Shown in pieces: positions 7,802-17,050 of a DNA stretch of 40,126 nt (position 1 is its first letter; each line of letters begins with the position of its first letter). The notes under the pieces were generated by a model that saw only the letters and a program-made list of their open reading frames with translations, did no database searches and was not told the DNA's origin. The DNA is from Clostridiales bacterium (GTDB lineage: Bacteria > Bacillota > Clostridia > Saccharofermentanales > Saccharofermentanaceae): contig JAFZZM010000021.1 in NCBI GenBank assembly GCA_017615755.1, positions 1 to 40,126 of the forward strand, written 5' to 3'. The position numbers were made by a program, and so were the translations under genes.

Positions 7802-9465
7802 GTACGATTAAAGTTTTGTTTGTTTCGTCGGAGGTATATCCTTTTGCGAAAGTAGGAGGCCTGGCTGATGTTGTGGGTGCGCTTCCGGTTGAGTTGCAGC
7901 ATCACCATTGCGATGCCAGAGTCATCATGCCGCTCTATAAGAGCGTAAAACAAAAGCATCAGCATAATCTTGATTTCATCGGCTGGAAGATGATCAAGAT
8001 GGGCTGGCGTTCTCTTTATGCCGGACTTTATACTCTGACCATGAACGGCGTGAAGTACTATTTCGTTGATAACGAATACTATTTCAATTTCGACCAGGTC
8101 TACGTTGAGTATGTTTTTGATATCGAGCGTTTCTGCTTCTTCCAGAGAGCAGTCCTGGATTTCATGGGTGACTTCATGGGATTCGAGCCGGATGTACTGC
8201 ACTGCAATGACTGGCAGTCCGGTATGATGCCTTTGCTTCTGGATGCACATTACAAGAAGTATGGTTTCCATAATGACGTGAAGACGGTATATACGATCCA
8301 TAACCTGAAGTATCAAGGTATCCATGGTATCGAAGTGATCCAGGATCTTCTGGATCTGCCTGGTGAGTATCTTACGGATGAGCTTTCCATCAAGGACGGC
8401 GCGGTCAACTTCATGAAGGCCGGTATCGTTTATTCCAACTCCGTAACGACTGTTTCTCCGACTTATGCTTATGAGATCATGACCGATTACTATGGCGAAG
8501 GTCTGAACCATACTTTGCAGAGATATGCATACAAGGTCTCCGGTTTCCTGAACGGAATCAACGCGGACGAATACAATCCGAGCAAGGATGACATGATCCC
8601 GGCGAAGTATTCCATTAAGAATTACAAGGAAGGCAAGGCGATCAATAAGAAGTCTGTTCAGGAGCAGCTGGGACTCGAAGTAAATCCGGGTGCGCCTCTT
8701 TGCACCATGATCTCCCGTCTGGTCGACCAGAAAGGTCTGGACCTCCTGCTTCGTGTAGTTGAGGAGATGCTTTTCGATGGTATGCAGATCGTCGTTCTGG
8801 GAACGGGCGATGCTTACTATGAACATGCTCTGGCTGACATTGCCGCCCGTAATCCGGGGAAGATGTGCGCCTGCATATCTTTCGATAACGGACTTGCCCA
8901 CACGCTTTATGCCGGATCGGATATCTTCCTGATGCCGTCGCTGTTTGAGCCTTGTGGTCTTTCCCAGTTGATCGCCATGACATATGGTACGATCCCGATC
9001 GTTCGTGAGACCGGTGGTCTTCGTGATACCGTTGTTCCGTATAACGAGTTTACCGGTGAAGGAAACGGTTTCTCTTTTGCCAATATCAATGCGCATGAGT
9101 TCCTTTTCGTCACGAAGTATGCCTGCGACCTGTACCGTCATAACAAGGATGTATGGGACAAGCTTATCAAGGAAGGCATGAAGGCCGATTATTCCTGGAA
9201 GCATTCTGCTGAGGAATACGCCGGACTCTATTCCTTCATTACAGGTATCTCGATCGCTGATGAGCCGAAAAAGAAGAAGGCTCTGACAGAAGAGATCCTT
9301 GACCTGAAAAAGGACAAAGAGAAGAAAGAAGCCAAAGAGGCAAAAGCACCCAAGAAGGCAACAACTGCCAAGAAAACAGTGAAGAAGCCTGCTGCGGCAA
9401 AGAAAACCGTAAAGACAACGAAGAAGGAAGAGCCGGATAAAAAAGCTGAGAAGACAGAATCATGA
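7798..9465 (+). CDS. glgA: Glycogen synthase GlgA with H1-like basic tail
   Basis: GlgA (GT5) extends alpha-1,4 glucan chains from ADP-glucose. The 555-residue protein begins with the donor-binding KVGGLADVVG motif (residues 18-27) and has the GT-B C-terminal signature FEPCGLSQLIAMTYG followed by RETGGLRDTV. Normal GlgA proteins end close to residue 490. Here about 65 further residues (491-555) follow, mainly Lys, Ala, Thr and Glu with repeated KKTVKK/AKKTVK units, like the tail of GlgB two genes upstream. Start and stop codons overlap glgD and the GH13 gene by four bases each. Confidence 0.95.
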   Translation: MSTIKVLFVSSEVYPFAKVGGLADVVGALPVELQHHHCDARVIMPLYKSVKQKHQHNLDFIGWKMIKMGWRSLYAGLYTLTMNGVKYYFVDNEYYFNFDQVYVEYVFDIERFCFFQRAVLDFMGDFMGFEPDVLHCNDWQSGMMPLLLDAHYKKYGFHNDVKTVYTIHNLKYQGIHGIEVIQDLLDLPGEYLTDELSIKDGAVNFMKAGIVYSNSVTTVSPTYAYEIMTDYYGEGLNHTLQRYAYKVSGFLNGINADEYNPSKDDMIPAKYSIKNYKEGKAINKKSVQEQLGLEVNPGAPLCTMISRLVDQKGLDLLLRVVEEMLFDGMQIVVLGTGDAYYEHALADIAARNPGKMCACISFDNGLAHTLYAGSDIFLMPSLFEPCGLSQLIAMTYGTIPIVRETGGLRDTVVPYNEFTGEGNGFSFANINAHEFLFVTKYACDLYRHNKDVWDKLIKEGMKADYSWKHSAEEYAGLYSFITGISIADEPKKKKALTEEILDLKKDKEKKEAKEAKAPKKATTAKKTVKKPAAAKKTVKTTKKEEPDKKAEKTES

Positions 9466-11606
9466 AGACCAGCATAGCCAATTTCTCGAACAGTGTGATC
9501 CATTGCTCGAGATCGAAGGAGTATCGTACACCCTTTGGTGCGCAGAAAACAGGTAGTTATGTCGATCTGGCGATAGATGTATATTGCCATGTCGATGAAG
9601 TGGTCCTGTGTTATGCCTATGGTCTGTATTCGTTGTCGTATAACGAATTACGTTGCACAAAGAAAGAAGCAGACGGGAAGAGATGGTATGCGCGTTTGCG
9701 CATGCCGTCCGAACCCGGGCTTCTTTTTTATTGGTTCTGTCTGCGAAGCAAAAACGAGGATATCGAAAAGATCGTAGATAAAGAATACCATGATTTCTTA
9801 TATAGAAAGCATGAGGAGGATCGGACGTATCTCTATTACGTCGCTTCATGGGAAAAGAAAGACGGAGAAGGGAAGTTTGCTTTTTCCGCACCGCGTGTCG
9901 GTGTCCATGAGGATAAGTATCCGCATGCTTTTCAGATCACGGTATACGATAAGGACTTCAAGACGCCGGACTGGATGAAGGGTGCAGTAATGTATCAGAT
10001 CTTTCCTGACCGCTTCTCAAGAGATGCCGAATTTTCTTTTTCAAAGATGAAAGAAACGGAGAATGAACGCCCGGAGAGGATCTGTCATGAGGACTGGTAT
10101 GAGGATGTAGATATTTACGGAAAAGAGTCTACCGGTTATCTGGCCTGCGATTTCTACGGCGGTTCCCTGAAGGGCATTGCCGAAAAAGTGGAGTATCTGA
10201 AGAGCCTGAATGTCGATGTGCTCTATCTGAACCCGATCTGCGAAGCCAGATCCAATCACCGCTACGATACAGCCGATTATATGAATGTGGATCCGCTTCT
10301 CGGTGGAAAAGAAGGATATAAGAGTTTCTCCGGAACCATGAAGGAAAACGGGATCCGCTATATACTCGATGGCGTATTCAGTCATACCGGCGCAGACAGT
10401 AAATACTTCAACAAATTTAACCGCTATCCGGGAAATGGTGCGTACAGTGCTTTTAAAGACGGAAAAGAAAGCCCGTATGCTTCCTGGTATTCATTCTGGA
10501 GACATGAGGACGGACAGGTCGATTACGATTCCTGGTGGGGATTCCCGGATCTGCCGAATGTACGCGAAGATGATCTTTCCTACAGGGACTATATTCTCGG
10601 TCCCGAGGGCGTCGTGACCAGATGGCTCCATGGCGGTGCCAGCGGAATCAGACTCGATGTTTCTGACGAACTCCCGGATTCTTTCCTGCGGGAGATGCGT
10701 TCCTGTGTCAAAAGCGCTACCGGAGGAGAGGGTCTTGTACTGGGTGAGGTATGGGAAGATTCCACTACGAAGATCAGCTATGGCAATTACCGTGACTTCG
10801 CATTCGGAAGAACGCATGATACGGTAATGGGATATCCTTTCCGTGATGTACTGCTTCCTTTCCTGAAAGGCGATATCGATGCGAACGAATGGAGTCTTTC
10901 GATGGAACGCATGCGGGAGAATTTCCCGGATGAGATGTTCTATTGCATGATGAATCTGATCTCGAGTCATGATGTCCCGAGGGCAATCACCGTGCTGGCG
11001 GGAAAACCGGATCCGGGTGACCGGCAGGAACAGAAGAATACGCCGTTGACGGAAGATGAACTGGAGAAGGGCATGGCTTTACTCAGACTTGCTTTCTTCG
11101 TGCAGATGACGTATCCGGGATGTCCGTGCATCTATTACGGTGACGAGATCGGAATGGAAGGATATCGAGACCCGTTTAACCGCAGGACTTATCCCTGGGG
11201 GAAAGAAACACCACTACAAATCGCGCAATTGGAAGAATATCGAAAACTGAGTGCACTCCGAAAAGAAAATGAAGTGTTCCGGAACGGGGAAGTACGTATT
11301 CTTTATGCAAAAGGAGATTGCCTGATTTATTCGAGAAACCTCGATAATGAGGGAAAAGACCATTTCGGAAAGATTTGTCAAGGGTCAAGTAATGCTTTGT
11401 GTATTCTAAATCGAAGTGATAGAATAAATCTGTTGGTTGATTATGATCCTGTTTCGGGGAGCATCGCGGTACAAGAAGAGGAGATCTCCTTTGATCCGAA
11501 AGATGATGAAATGAAGGATAATACAGAAGCCACGGACGTTTCTCCGGCTTCGAAGAAGATAGTAGTCGCACCAATTTCATACAAAATCATATTAGGAACC
11601 AAGTAG
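9462..11606 (+). CDS. GH13 alpha-glucan hydrolase (neopullulanase/cyclomaltodextrinase-like)
   Basis: This 714-residue protein has an N-terminal beta domain (about 1-165), a linker and the barrel opening DWMKGAVMYQIFPDRF. The catalytic triad is present: nucleophile D399 in GIRLDVSD, acid/base E429 in VLGEVWED and D504 in SSHDVPR. No signal peptide is visible, so it should act in the cytoplasm on glycogen or imported maltodextrins. The order resembles neopullulanase, cyclomaltodextrinase and related debranching GH13 enzymes, but the precise specificity cannot be read by eye. The start codon overlaps the glgA stop (ATGA), tying its synthesis to the glycogen operon. It could supply primers or recycle stored polymer. 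Confidence 0.85.
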   Translation: MKTSIANFSNSVIHCSRSKEYRTPFGAQKTGSYVDLAIDVYCHVDEVVLCYAYGLYSLSYNELRCTKKEADGKRWYARLRMPSEPGLLFYWFCLRSKNEDIEKIVDKEYHDFLYRKHEEDRTYLYYVASWEKKDGEGKFAFSAPRVGVHEDKYPHAFQITVYDKDFKTPDWMKGAVMYQIFPDRFSRDAEFSFSKMKETENERPERICHEDWYEDVDIYGKESTGYLACDFYGGSLKGIAEKVEYLKSLNVDVLYLNPICEARSNHRYDTADYMNVDPLLGGKEGYKSFSGTMKENGIRYILDGVFSHTGADSKYFNKFNRYPGNGAYSAFKDGKESPYASWYSFWRHEDGQVDYDSWWGFPDLPNVREDDLSYRDYILGPEGVVTRWLHGGASGIRLDVSDELPDSFLREMRSCVKSATGGEGLVLGEVWEDSTTKISYGNYRDFAFGRTHDTVMGYPFRDVLLPFLKGDIDANEWSLSMERMRENFPDEMFYCMMNLISSHDVPRAITVLAGKPDPGDRQEQKNTPLTEDELEKGMALLRLAFFVQMTYPGCPCIYYGDEIGMEGYRDPFNRRTYPWGKETPLQIAQLEEYRKLSALRKENEVFRNGEVRILYAKGDCLIYSRNLDNEGKDHFGKICQGSSNALCILNRSDRINLLVDYDPVSGSIAVQEEEISFDPKDDEMKDNTEATDVSPASKKIVVAPISYKIILGTK

Positions 11607-11615
11607 GAGGAGAGT

Positions 11616-12713
11616 ATGGCAGAATTTGACGAGAATCAAACCATCATGAATGAAAGAACCGAAGACGTAACCAATAAGAAGTGTCCGAACTGTGGCGCGA
11701 CGGTTGTTTTTGATCCGGGTACAGGCGGAATGCTTTGTGAATTCTGTGGTTACCAGACTTCCTTACCTACACCGGAAGCCGGCACAAGTATCTGTGAACT
11801 CGATTTTGAATCTGCTACGCAGACAGCAAGCTTTGAGTGGGGAGCAGAGAAGAAGTCAGTCGTATGTAAGCAGTGCGGCGCGGAAACGATCTATGATGCT
11901 CTTGAGACAGCTGCTGTTTGTCCTTTCTGCGGATCGACCAGCGTTATGCCTGCCAATACTGAAAACTCCATGGCACCGGGTGCGGTTGTTCCTTTTGCCT
12001 GCACCAAGGAAAAGGCCGGTCAGAATTTTACCAAGTGGATCGGCGGCAAGTTGTTTACTCCTACTAAGGCAAAGCAGAGTGCTAAGCCGGAATCTTTCCA
12101 GGGCGTATATCTCCCGTACTGGACATATGATGCGCAGACGACATCCCAGTTCAGCGGCCGTGCCGGTTTTGACCGTAGAGTCAAGAGAGGTGATACGTAT
12201 GTAACAGAGACTACATGGCATCATGTATCCGGTGTATATCAGGAATTCATCGATGATGAGACAGTTCTTGCTTCCAAGAAGAGTTCCAATTCTCTCGTTA
12301 AGACATGTGAACCGTTCGATTTCACAAAGCTGGTTCCGTATTCACCTCAAGTTGTTGCCGGATTCATCGCAGAGAGATATTCTATCGGTCTGAAGGAAGG
12401 CTGGGGAATTGCACAAGAGTCGATCAAGAGACGTTTGAACAGCAATATCCATAACTACATTCGTAGAAACTGGCATTGCGATCGTGTTGACTCTGTTCAT
12501 TTCTCGACCTTGTACAGCAACATCACATACAAGTATCTGCTTGTACCTGTATGGCTCTCTTCCTTTAAGTATAACGACAAGGTCTACAACTTCGTTGTAA
12601 ACGGTCAGACGGGTAAAGTCGGAGGAAAGGCCCCGATCTCGGCATTGCGTGTGTTTATTGCTATTATGATCGTGCTTGCCATTATCATTCTGTTCTTCTC
12701 GCTTACACATTAA
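11616..12713 (+). CDS. Double zinc-ribbon protein with C-terminal membrane anchor, function unknown
   Basis: The 365-residue protein has two zinc ribbons: C23/C26 with C41/C44 (CPNC, CEFC) and C84/C87 with C102/C105 (CKQC, CPFC). A mid-domain of about 200 residues rich in aromatic residues follows (VYLPYWTYDAQT), and a single hydrophobic segment (about 340-362) lies at the C-terminus. Similar proteins are usually annotated as TFIIB-type zinc-ribbon or PriA-like, but there is no helicase domain here. The predicted topology is a large N-terminal cytoplasmic part held to the membrane by its tail. It is the last gene of the glycogen operon, nine bases after the GH13 gene with GGAGGAG before its ATG, and is followed by the operon terminator. 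A role in glycogen metabolism is only inferred from position. Confidence 0.8.
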   Translation: MAEFDENQTIMNERTEDVTNKKCPNCGATVVFDPGTGGMLCEFCGYQTSLPTPEAGTSICELDFESATQTASFEWGAEKKSVVCKQCGAETIYDALETAAVCPFCGSTSVMPANTENSMAPGAVVPFACTKEKAGQNFTKWIGGKLFTPTKAKQSAKPESFQGVYLPYWTYDAQTTSQFSGRAGFDRRVKRGDTYVTETTWHHVSGVYQEFIDDETVLASKKSSNSLVKTCEPFDFTKLVPYSPQVVAGFIAERYSIGLKEGWGIAQESIKRRLNSNIHNYIRRNWHCDRVDSVHFSTLYSNITYKYLLVPVWLSSFKYNDKVYNFVVNGQTGKVGGKAPISALRVFIAIMIVLAIIILFFSLTH

Positions 12714-12755
12714 TCGGAAGCCGGAAAGACGATTACAAATTTCAAACATTTTATG

Positions 12756-12785
12756 AAGGCTGTGGTAACAAACCACAGCCTTTTT
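12756..12785 (+). terminator. Terminator of the glycogen operon
   Basis: AAGGCTGTGGT (12756-12766) pairs perfectly with ACCACAGCCTT (12772-12782) around a five-base loop, followed by a T tract. Confidence 0.9.
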
Positions 12786-12840
12786 GCCGTGAAATGTGAA
12801 TAAATTGTGAAATTTGTTCATTTTGCACAAACGAAATCGA

Positions 12841-12869
12841 TTGAAATAATGAAATATTATAGTTACAAT
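12841..12869 (+). promoter_or_regulatory. Promoter of the surface-protein gene
   Basis: TTGAAA (12841-12846), a 17-base spacer and TACAAT (12864-12869). It lies after the preceding terminator and leaves a leader of about 60 bases. Confidence 0.7.
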
Positions 12870-12934
12870 GGAGAAGGTTAATTAGCGTGGATTAATGGGG
12901 ATGGTCCACAGTACTTCTATTTGGAGGGTTGTAA

Positions 12935-15900
12935 ATGACAGACGGACAGACACACAAGCGTGCTCAGGGTCAGAGCAGATTCGGCCGCTGGGCAAAGACA
13001 GTTTCGAGTACTCTCGTTTTAGCATTTCTAGGAACACAAGGTATTGCAGCTCTTCCATCCGGTACAGCCACAAATCATCTTCTGTATGATGCAGGCTCCG
13101 GATTGAATGTCCAAAATCCTTTCAACTACGCATTGTATACCTTTGGTGATTTCACCATGGGTGAGGGAGAGGGTCAGCACTCTTCCGGTGCAATGGCAAT
13201 CGGTGGTAATGCCAATTTCGGTAATTACTCTTTTGCCGGTACCGGTAATACAGCTCCCGGTGAGATGGGTCTGCCGCAGCTCGTTGTAGGCGGTGAACTC
13301 AATTTTGTCACACTCCATACGATCCGTGGTGACATCCAGATCAAGTCCATGGCTAATATGCACGGTAATGCATATGAGTTCTCGAGCAATGATTACGGAA
13401 TCAAGCAGGGTGTGACCCTGGATTTCGCAGGCAAGAGAGATGCAATGATCGACCGTGCCAATATGGTCAATGAGGTTGCTTCCAATTCTGCCAATGCTGT
13501 AGCTACAAAGCAGGGTGGCGGCGGATGGACCGAAGTAGCTCTTTCTACTCCGGCCGGTTTTGATGCAAGCAAGGGCGTTCTTTATTACAACATGACTTCC
13601 AGCGTAGATATGCTCTATGTTCCGGAAGGAGTCAGTGTTGTTGTAAACATTAAGGGCGGCTCTGTTAATAAGTTCCCGCAAGTCCGTTATGGTTCTTTCG
13701 GCAGCTTCGATACACCTAATGACGGTGGTGACGATCGTGACCGCAAGCTCATGTGGGTTTGTGCCGAGGCTACAGAAGTTAACGTTCCGGACAACTTTGC
13801 TCTGCATGGTGCACTTCTCGCTCCGAAGGCTCATGTTAAGAAGATGGGCGGTAACTCCAATGGTCCTATCGTTTGTTCGTCTTTCTTCGGTACTTCTGAG
13901 TTCCACTGGGTTCCGAACAGAATCTCTTTTGTAACACCTACACCTACACCTGTTACAAATACTCCGACTCCGACAGAAACACCTACACCTACTCCGACTA
14001 ATACACCTACACCTACGCCGGTAACTCCTACACCTACTGAGACACCGGCACCGACACCTACAGAAACACCTACACCTACGCCGACAAATACGCCGACGCC
14101 TACAAATACACCTACAGCTACTCCGACAGCTACACCTACAAATACATCTACTCCTACACCTACTCCTTATAAGACAGATGTAGCGATCAGCAAGACAAAC
14201 ATCGACGGTTCCCAGGAACTCGCGGGTGCTGAATTGATCCTTACAGGTCTGGATGTGAATGGTAATAATGTTGTTATCGATCAGGCGAGTGTTCGTCTCG
14301 GTAAGGGCGCATTCATTAACAAGGATTACACAGGTAATGGCATTAAGTTTACTTCCGGTACTACTGCGACTTTGATCAAGAATCTTCCGGATGGTAATTA
14401 CACATTGTCTGAGAATGCAGCTCCGGCTGGTTATGATGTATCCACGGATATCAAGTTCTCGATCAAGGCCGGTGTGGTTTCCGGTAATGTTGAATATGTG
14501 ACTAAGGCAAACAACGGCAATCCTGCAATTGTTACAATGAAGGATGCTCTGCTGCCGACAAACACACCAACACCTACTAACACACCTACACCTACAAATA
14601 CGCCGACACCTACGCCGACGAATACACCTACACCTACACCTACAAACACACCAACACCTACAAATACACCTACACCGACCAATACTCCTACACCTACTCC
14701 GTATAAGACGGATGTAGCTATCAGCAAGATGAATCTTGATGGTACGAAGGAACTGGATGGCGCAAAGATGACTCTCTCCGGTATTGATAAATACGGTGTG
14801 GAGATCATGATCAATAAGAATCTTGTTGAGTTGCGCGGCGGTGCGTACTTTGACAGATTGTATACAGGAAATGGTGTACAGTATTATTCCGGTACACAGG
14901 CTTCTCTGTTCAGAGGTCTTCCGGATGGTGTCTACACACTTTCCGAGCAGGTCGCTCCGCAAGGATACGATCTCACAACTGACATTATCTTCACTATTGA
15001 AGAAGGCCAGGTAAGTGGTGACGTTCAGTTCGTAACAAAGGCAAGCGGCAGCAATCCGGCTCATATCATTATGAAGGATGCTCTGTTGCCGACACCTACG
15101 AATACACCTACAGCTACTCCGACAGCTACACCTACACCTACAAATACATCTACTCCTACACCTACTCCTTATAAGACAGATGTTATGATCTGCAAGACAA
15201 ACCTTGATGGTTCTGAGGAGCTCGAGGGTGCGGAGATGATCCTTGCCGGTTTCGATATGGACAACAAGGCAATCGTGATCGACCAGAATGATGTAAGACT
15301 TGGCGAAGGTGCTGCATTTGATACGAAGTACACAGGTACTGGCGTGAAGTTTACTTCCGGTAAGACTTCTACATTGTTCAAGAATCTCCCGGATGGTAAG
15401 TACACACTTTCCGAGAAGGTTGCTCCGCTTGGTTACGATCTGACAACTGATATCATCTTCACCATTGAAAATGGTGTTGTTTCCGGTGATCCTCAGTTTG
15501 TTGTGAAGGCTCATGATGATGTTCCGGGTATCGTAACGATGAAGGATGCTTTGTTGCCGACAAACACCCCGACACCGACACCTACCGAAACACCTACACC
15601 TACACCGACAGAGACACCTACACCTACTCCGACAGAGACACCTACGCCTACACCGACAGAAACACCTACACCTACTCCGTTTAAGACAAATGTAGGAATC
15701 AGCAAGACTAACCTTGATGGTTCTGAGGAGCTCGAGGGTGCAGAACTTATCCTTTACGGTTACGATAAGGATCAGAATGTTGTAGTGATCGATAAGGACG
15801 AGATCGAGTTGGGCGATGGCGCATTCATCGACTATGATTACGACGGAAATGGCGTGAAGTTCACTTCCGGTAAGACAGCTACATTGATCAAGAACCTCCC

Positions 15901-16753
15901 GGATGGTACATATACACTGTCCGAGAACGCAGCTCCGGCTGGTTACGATCTGACAACTGATATCATCTTCACCATTGAAAATGGTGTTGTTTCCGGTGAT
16001 CCTCAGTTTGTTGTGAAGGCTCATGATGATGTTCCGGCAATCGTAACGATGAAGGATGCTCTCCTGCCGACAGAAACTCCGACACCGACTCCGACGGAGA
16101 CACCTACACCTACTCCGACAGAGACACCTACTCCGACACCTACGGAGACAGTAACACCTACACCGACAGAGACGCCGACACCGAAGCCGACAGAGACACC
16201 GGTTCCGACTTCTACACCGATCCCGACGCCGACTGATACGCCGACTCCGACGGTAACTGTTACTCCGACTCCGACTGTGACGAACACACCGACACCGCTG
16301 CCGACGGAGACACCTGCTCCGACAGAGACACCGATGCCGACACCTACGGAGACACCTGTTCCTACAGAGACGCCGGTTCCGACTGAAACACCTGTACCGA
16401 CAGACACTCCGACACCGAAGCCGACGGCAACACCGATTCCGACGTCTACACCGATCCCGGTACCGACGACACATCCGGATGATGATGTTCCGACTCCGAC
16501 GGTAACACCTACGCCAACACCTGCTCCGACAGAGAAGCCGCAGCCTACGGAAACACCAGCTCCGACAAATACTCCGGTTCCTCCGACAGAGACACCGGTT
16601 CCGACAGGAGTTCTTGGTCAGTCCAGAATCCCGAAGACAGGTGATACGGGCAGCAACATTACACTTCTTGCAGGCCTTACTTTCATTGCAGTTTCTATCA
16701 GCGCTGCGATCACGGTAGTAGCCAGAAAGAAGAAAGAAGAGGATCAGGAGTAA
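12935..16753 (+). CDS. LPXTG-type surface protein: choice-of-anchor A domain, four Cna-B/SpaA domains, Thr-Pro linkers
   Basis: This 1,272-residue wall protein probably mediates adhesion. A long N-terminal export signal has its hydrophobic core at about 23-40. A choice-of-anchor A-like domain follows (about 50-325), then a Thr-Pro linker (331-410) and four SpaA/Cna-B domains at about 411-541, 590-720, 746-876 and 915-1045. Each domain opens with K-T-[DN]-V and an ISK/ICK Lys, carries a YTLSE Glu and closes with MKDALLPT; the Lys and Glu fit intramolecular isopeptide chemistry. The last linker (1046-1223) leads to the sorting signal IPKTG (1231-1235), a hydrophobic span and a Lys/Glu-rich end. 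GGAGGG lies six bases before ATG 12935. Domain 3 has ICK where the others have ISK. The Thr-Pro linkers are likely extended and possibly glycosylated. No sortase gene is in the window. Confidence 0.9.
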   Translation: MTDGQTHKRAQGQSRFGRWAKTVSSTLVLAFLGTQGIAALPSGTATNHLLYDAGSGLNVQNPFNYALYTFGDFTMGEGEGQHSSGAMAIGGNANFGNYSFAGTGNTAPGEMGLPQLVVGGELNFVTLHTIRGDIQIKSMANMHGNAYEFSSNDYGIKQGVTLDFAGKRDAMIDRANMVNEVASNSANAVATKQGGGGWTEVALSTPAGFDASKGVLYYNMTSSVDMLYVPEGVSVVVNIKGGSVNKFPQVRYGSFGSFDTPNDGGDDRDRKLMWVCAEATEVNVPDNFALHGALLAPKAHVKKMGGNSNGPIVCSSFFGTSEFHWVPNRISFVTPTPTPVTNTPTPTETPTPTPTNTPTPTPVTPTPTETPAPTPTETPTPTPTNTPTPTNTPTATPTATPTNTSTPTPTPYKTDVAISKTNIDGSQELAGAELILTGLDVNGNNVVIDQASVRLGKGAFINKDYTGNGIKFTSGTTATLIKNLPDGNYTLSENAAPAGYDVSTDIKFSIKAGVVSGNVEYVTKANNGNPAIVTMKDALLPTNTPTPTNTPTPTNTPTPTPTNTPTPTPTNTPTPTNTPTPTNTPTPTPYKTDVAISKMNLDGTKELDGAKMTLSGIDKYGVEIMINKNLVELRGGAYFDRLYTGNGVQYYSGTQASLFRGLPDGVYTLSEQVAPQGYDLTTDIIFTIEEGQVSGDVQFVTKASGSNPAHIIMKDALLPTPTNTPTATPTATPTPTNTSTPTPTPYKTDVMICKTNLDGSEELEGAEMILAGFDMDNKAIVIDQNDVRLGEGAAFDTKYTGTGVKFTSGKTSTLFKNLPDGKYTLSEKVAPLGYDLTTDIIFTIENGVVSGDPQFVVKAHDDVPGIVTMKDALLPTNTPTPTPTETPTPTPTETPTPTPTETPTPTPTETPTPTPFKTNVGISKTNLDGSEELEGAELILYGYDKDQNVVVIDKDEIELGDGAFIDYDYDGNGVKFTSGKTATLIKNLPDGTYTLSENAAPAGYDLTTDIIFTIENGVVSGDPQFVVKAHDDVPAIVTMKDALLPTETPTPTPTETPTPTPTETPTPTPTETVTPTPTETPTPKPTETPVPTSTPIPTPTDTPTPTVTVTPTPTVTNTPTPLPTETPAPTETPMPTPTETPVPTETPVPTETPVPTDTPTPKPTATPIPTSTPIPVPTTHPDDDVPTPTVTPTPTPAPTEKPQPTETPAPTNTPVPPTETPVPTGVLGQSRIPKTGDTGSNITLLAGLTFIAVSISAAITVVARKKKEEDQE
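15430..15527 (+). repeat. 98-bp exact direct repeat, copy 1 (Cna-B domain 3)
   Basis: Bases 15430-15527 are identical to 15940-16037, exactly 510 bp further on, within two neighbouring Cna-B domains. A second matching stretch near the domain starts (about 15202 and 15712) has the same 510-bp offset, so the unit is one domain plus one linker. Confidence 0.9.
15940..16037 (+). repeat. 98-bp exact direct repeat, copy 2 (Cna-B domain 4)
   Basis: Second copy of the repeat at 15430-15527. Synonymous positions also match, so recent duplication or gene conversion is more likely than selection on protein alone. Confidence 0.9.
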
Positions 16754-16779
16754 TACCTGATCGACAGGATCAAATCCTC

Positions 16780-16810
16780 GAGGCAGTTTCGAAAGAGACT
16801 GCCTCTTTTA
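16780..16810 (+). terminator. Terminator of the surface-protein gene
   Basis: An 11-bp stem (16780-16790 with 16795-16805, one G-U pair) with a GAAA loop is followed by TTTTA. Confidence 0.9.
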
Positions 16811-16825
16811 TATTAAAATTCTCTA

Positions 16826-16854
16826 TTGACATACAAGGTATCAATCTGTATAAT
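16826..16854 (+). promoter_or_regulatory. Full-consensus promoter of tRNA-Leu
   Basis: TTGACA (16826-16831), a 17-base spacer and TATAAT (16849-16854), a perfect match to the housekeeping consensus, as expected for a stable RNA gene. Confidence 0.93.
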
Positions 16855-16873
16855 GATTCATGCTTTAAGCCAT

Positions 16874-16956
16874 GCGGCGGTGGCGGAATTGGCAGACGCG
16901 CACGTTTGAGGGGCGTGTGGGCGACCATACGGGTTCAAGTCCCGTTCGCCGCACCA
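16874..16956 (+). tRNA. trnL-GAG: tRNA-Leu, anticodon GAG
   Basis: The 83-base gene includes the encoded CCA. The acceptor stem GCGGCGG pairs with TCGCCGC (one G-U pair), the discriminator is A, and the D-arm contains GGCGGAATTGGCAGACGC. The anticodon stem CACGT/GCGTG encloses loop TTGAGGG with anticodon GAG at 16908-16910. A long variable arm confirms a class II tRNA, and the T-arm reads CGGGTTCAAGTCCCG. It reads CUC and CUU codons. It is a single-gene transcription unit with its own promoter and terminator. Confidence 0.97.
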
Positions 16957-16989
16957 AAGAGTTGTTCCATATGGAGCAACTCTTTTTTT
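16956..16989 (+). terminator. Terminator of tRNA-Leu
   Basis: A 13-bp stem (AAAGAGTTGTTCC with GGAGCAACTCTTT, one G-U pair) with loop ATAT runs into a run of T residues. Confidence 0.93.
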
Positions 16990-17013
16990 GTTTTTGGCAG
17001 TTCTATTTTCTAG

Positions 17014-17019
17014 TATAAT
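17014..17019 (+). promoter_or_regulatory. -10 box of the first lipoprotein gene
   Basis: TATAAT at 17014-17019 lies 32 bases before ATG 17051. The best -35-like hexamer, TTGGCA at 16994-16999, is only 14 bases away, so the -35 assignment is unsure. Confidence 0.5.
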
Positions 17020-17050
17020 GACACTAAGAATGATAGCAGGGAGGAGAACT

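Noticed and set aside
7765..9204. 479-residue minus-strand open frame opposite glgA
   Set aside because: Shadow of glgA; no ribosome-binding site, no recognisable motif.
13925..14170. CRISPR-like or microsatellite array in the Thr-Pro coding region
   Set aside because: The repeats are short in-frame Thr-Pro codons within a surface-protein gene, with no spacers or cas genes.
13028..16474. 1,148-residue open frame on the minus strand, rich in Cys and Arg
   Set aside because: It is the complement of the Thr-Pro repeats of the surface protein; it has no ribosome-binding site and its composition is an artefact of ACx/CCx codons.
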